Part shown: one piece after another, positions 63,901-64,000 of the stretch | Numbering within the stretch: the stretch's first letter is position 1 | Layout: every line of letters begins with the position of its first letter | Source of the DNA: Lichenostomus cassidix | Lineage: Eukaryota; Chordata; Aves; Passeriformes; Meliphagidae | Length of the DNA: 64,000 nt | NCBI GenBank assembly: GCA_008360975.2 | Contig: CM039198.1 | Span: 11,242,547-11,306,546, forward strand | Reading direction: 5' to 3' | Made by a program: the position numbers and the translations under genes | Notes under the pieces: model-generated | What the model was told of the DNA's origin: nothing | Databases searched by the model: none | The model's input: only the letters and a program-made list of their open reading frames with translations

Positions 63901-64000
63901 AGCTTAGTCATTTACTGGACTGGGCTCCTGGTGAGCAGCTGCTGTGACTGCCCCAGTCTGGGCTGGCAGAAAGGAGAGAGGCATAGCCTGGAATGTGCAG

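Larger units (their letters stand above)
58086..64000. other. Intergenic region upstream of ARHGAP44, no gene recognised
   Basis: I see no exon, RNA gene or divergent CpG-island gene start. It starts with a GGCATCCCC-type repeat, has the CATCC array at 60.9 kb, and is otherwise unassigned. In mammals the gene on this side of ARHGAP44 is, as I recall, MYOCD; no MYOCD exon is recognisable within this 5.9 kb. Confidence 0.6.

Overview
The window looks like nuclear DNA of a bird. It holds two intact, many-exon vertebrate genes with compact introns, several CR1-type LINE fragments (the usual avian and reptilian repeat), GC-rich CpG-island promoters, and minisatellites in many introns. That pattern fits a small, GC-rich avian microchromosome. 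Bird over other sauropsid is an inference. A passerine is possible from the style of one LTR, but unproven.

Layout. 1 to about 13,380 has no gene I can recognise; it carries one CR1 fragment and a short minisatellite. 13,699-26,821 (+) is USP43, a ubiquitin-specific protease, rebuilt as 15 coding exons that join in frame with GT-AG introns into a 921-residue protein. Its 3' UTR runs to a polyadenylation signal at 27,679. About 0.9 kb of purine-rich spacer follows. 57,807-29,382 (-) is ARHGAP44 (RICH2), a BAR plus RhoGAP protein, rebuilt as 21 coding exons joining in frame into 778 residues with a C-terminal ESTAL PDZ ligand. Its 3' UTR appears to end near 28,615. From about 58,090 to 64,000 I see only repeats and unassigned sequence.

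The two genes are convergent, tail to tail. I know of no functional link between them: USP43 removes ubiquitin, while ARHGAP44 senses or shapes membranes and switches off Rac/Cdc42-type GTPases. On human 17p, as I recall, they lie megabases apart, so their closeness here is a synteny point to check.

The most interesting signals are structural. A 32-34 bp tandem array copies the ARHGAP44 exon 10 splice donor three more times into the intron. Fourteen GGGAT repeats in the transcript start just after the exon 1 donor. A 303-nt phase-compatible candidate cassette exon lies in intron 18. Uninterrupted purine runs of 249 and 216 nt sit in ARHGAP44 introns. A 21-codon uORF ends on the USP43 start codon. 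ARHGAP44 also has an in-frame upstream ATG inside a ZNF143-like motif. I found no convincing evidence of an undescribed multi-gene system.
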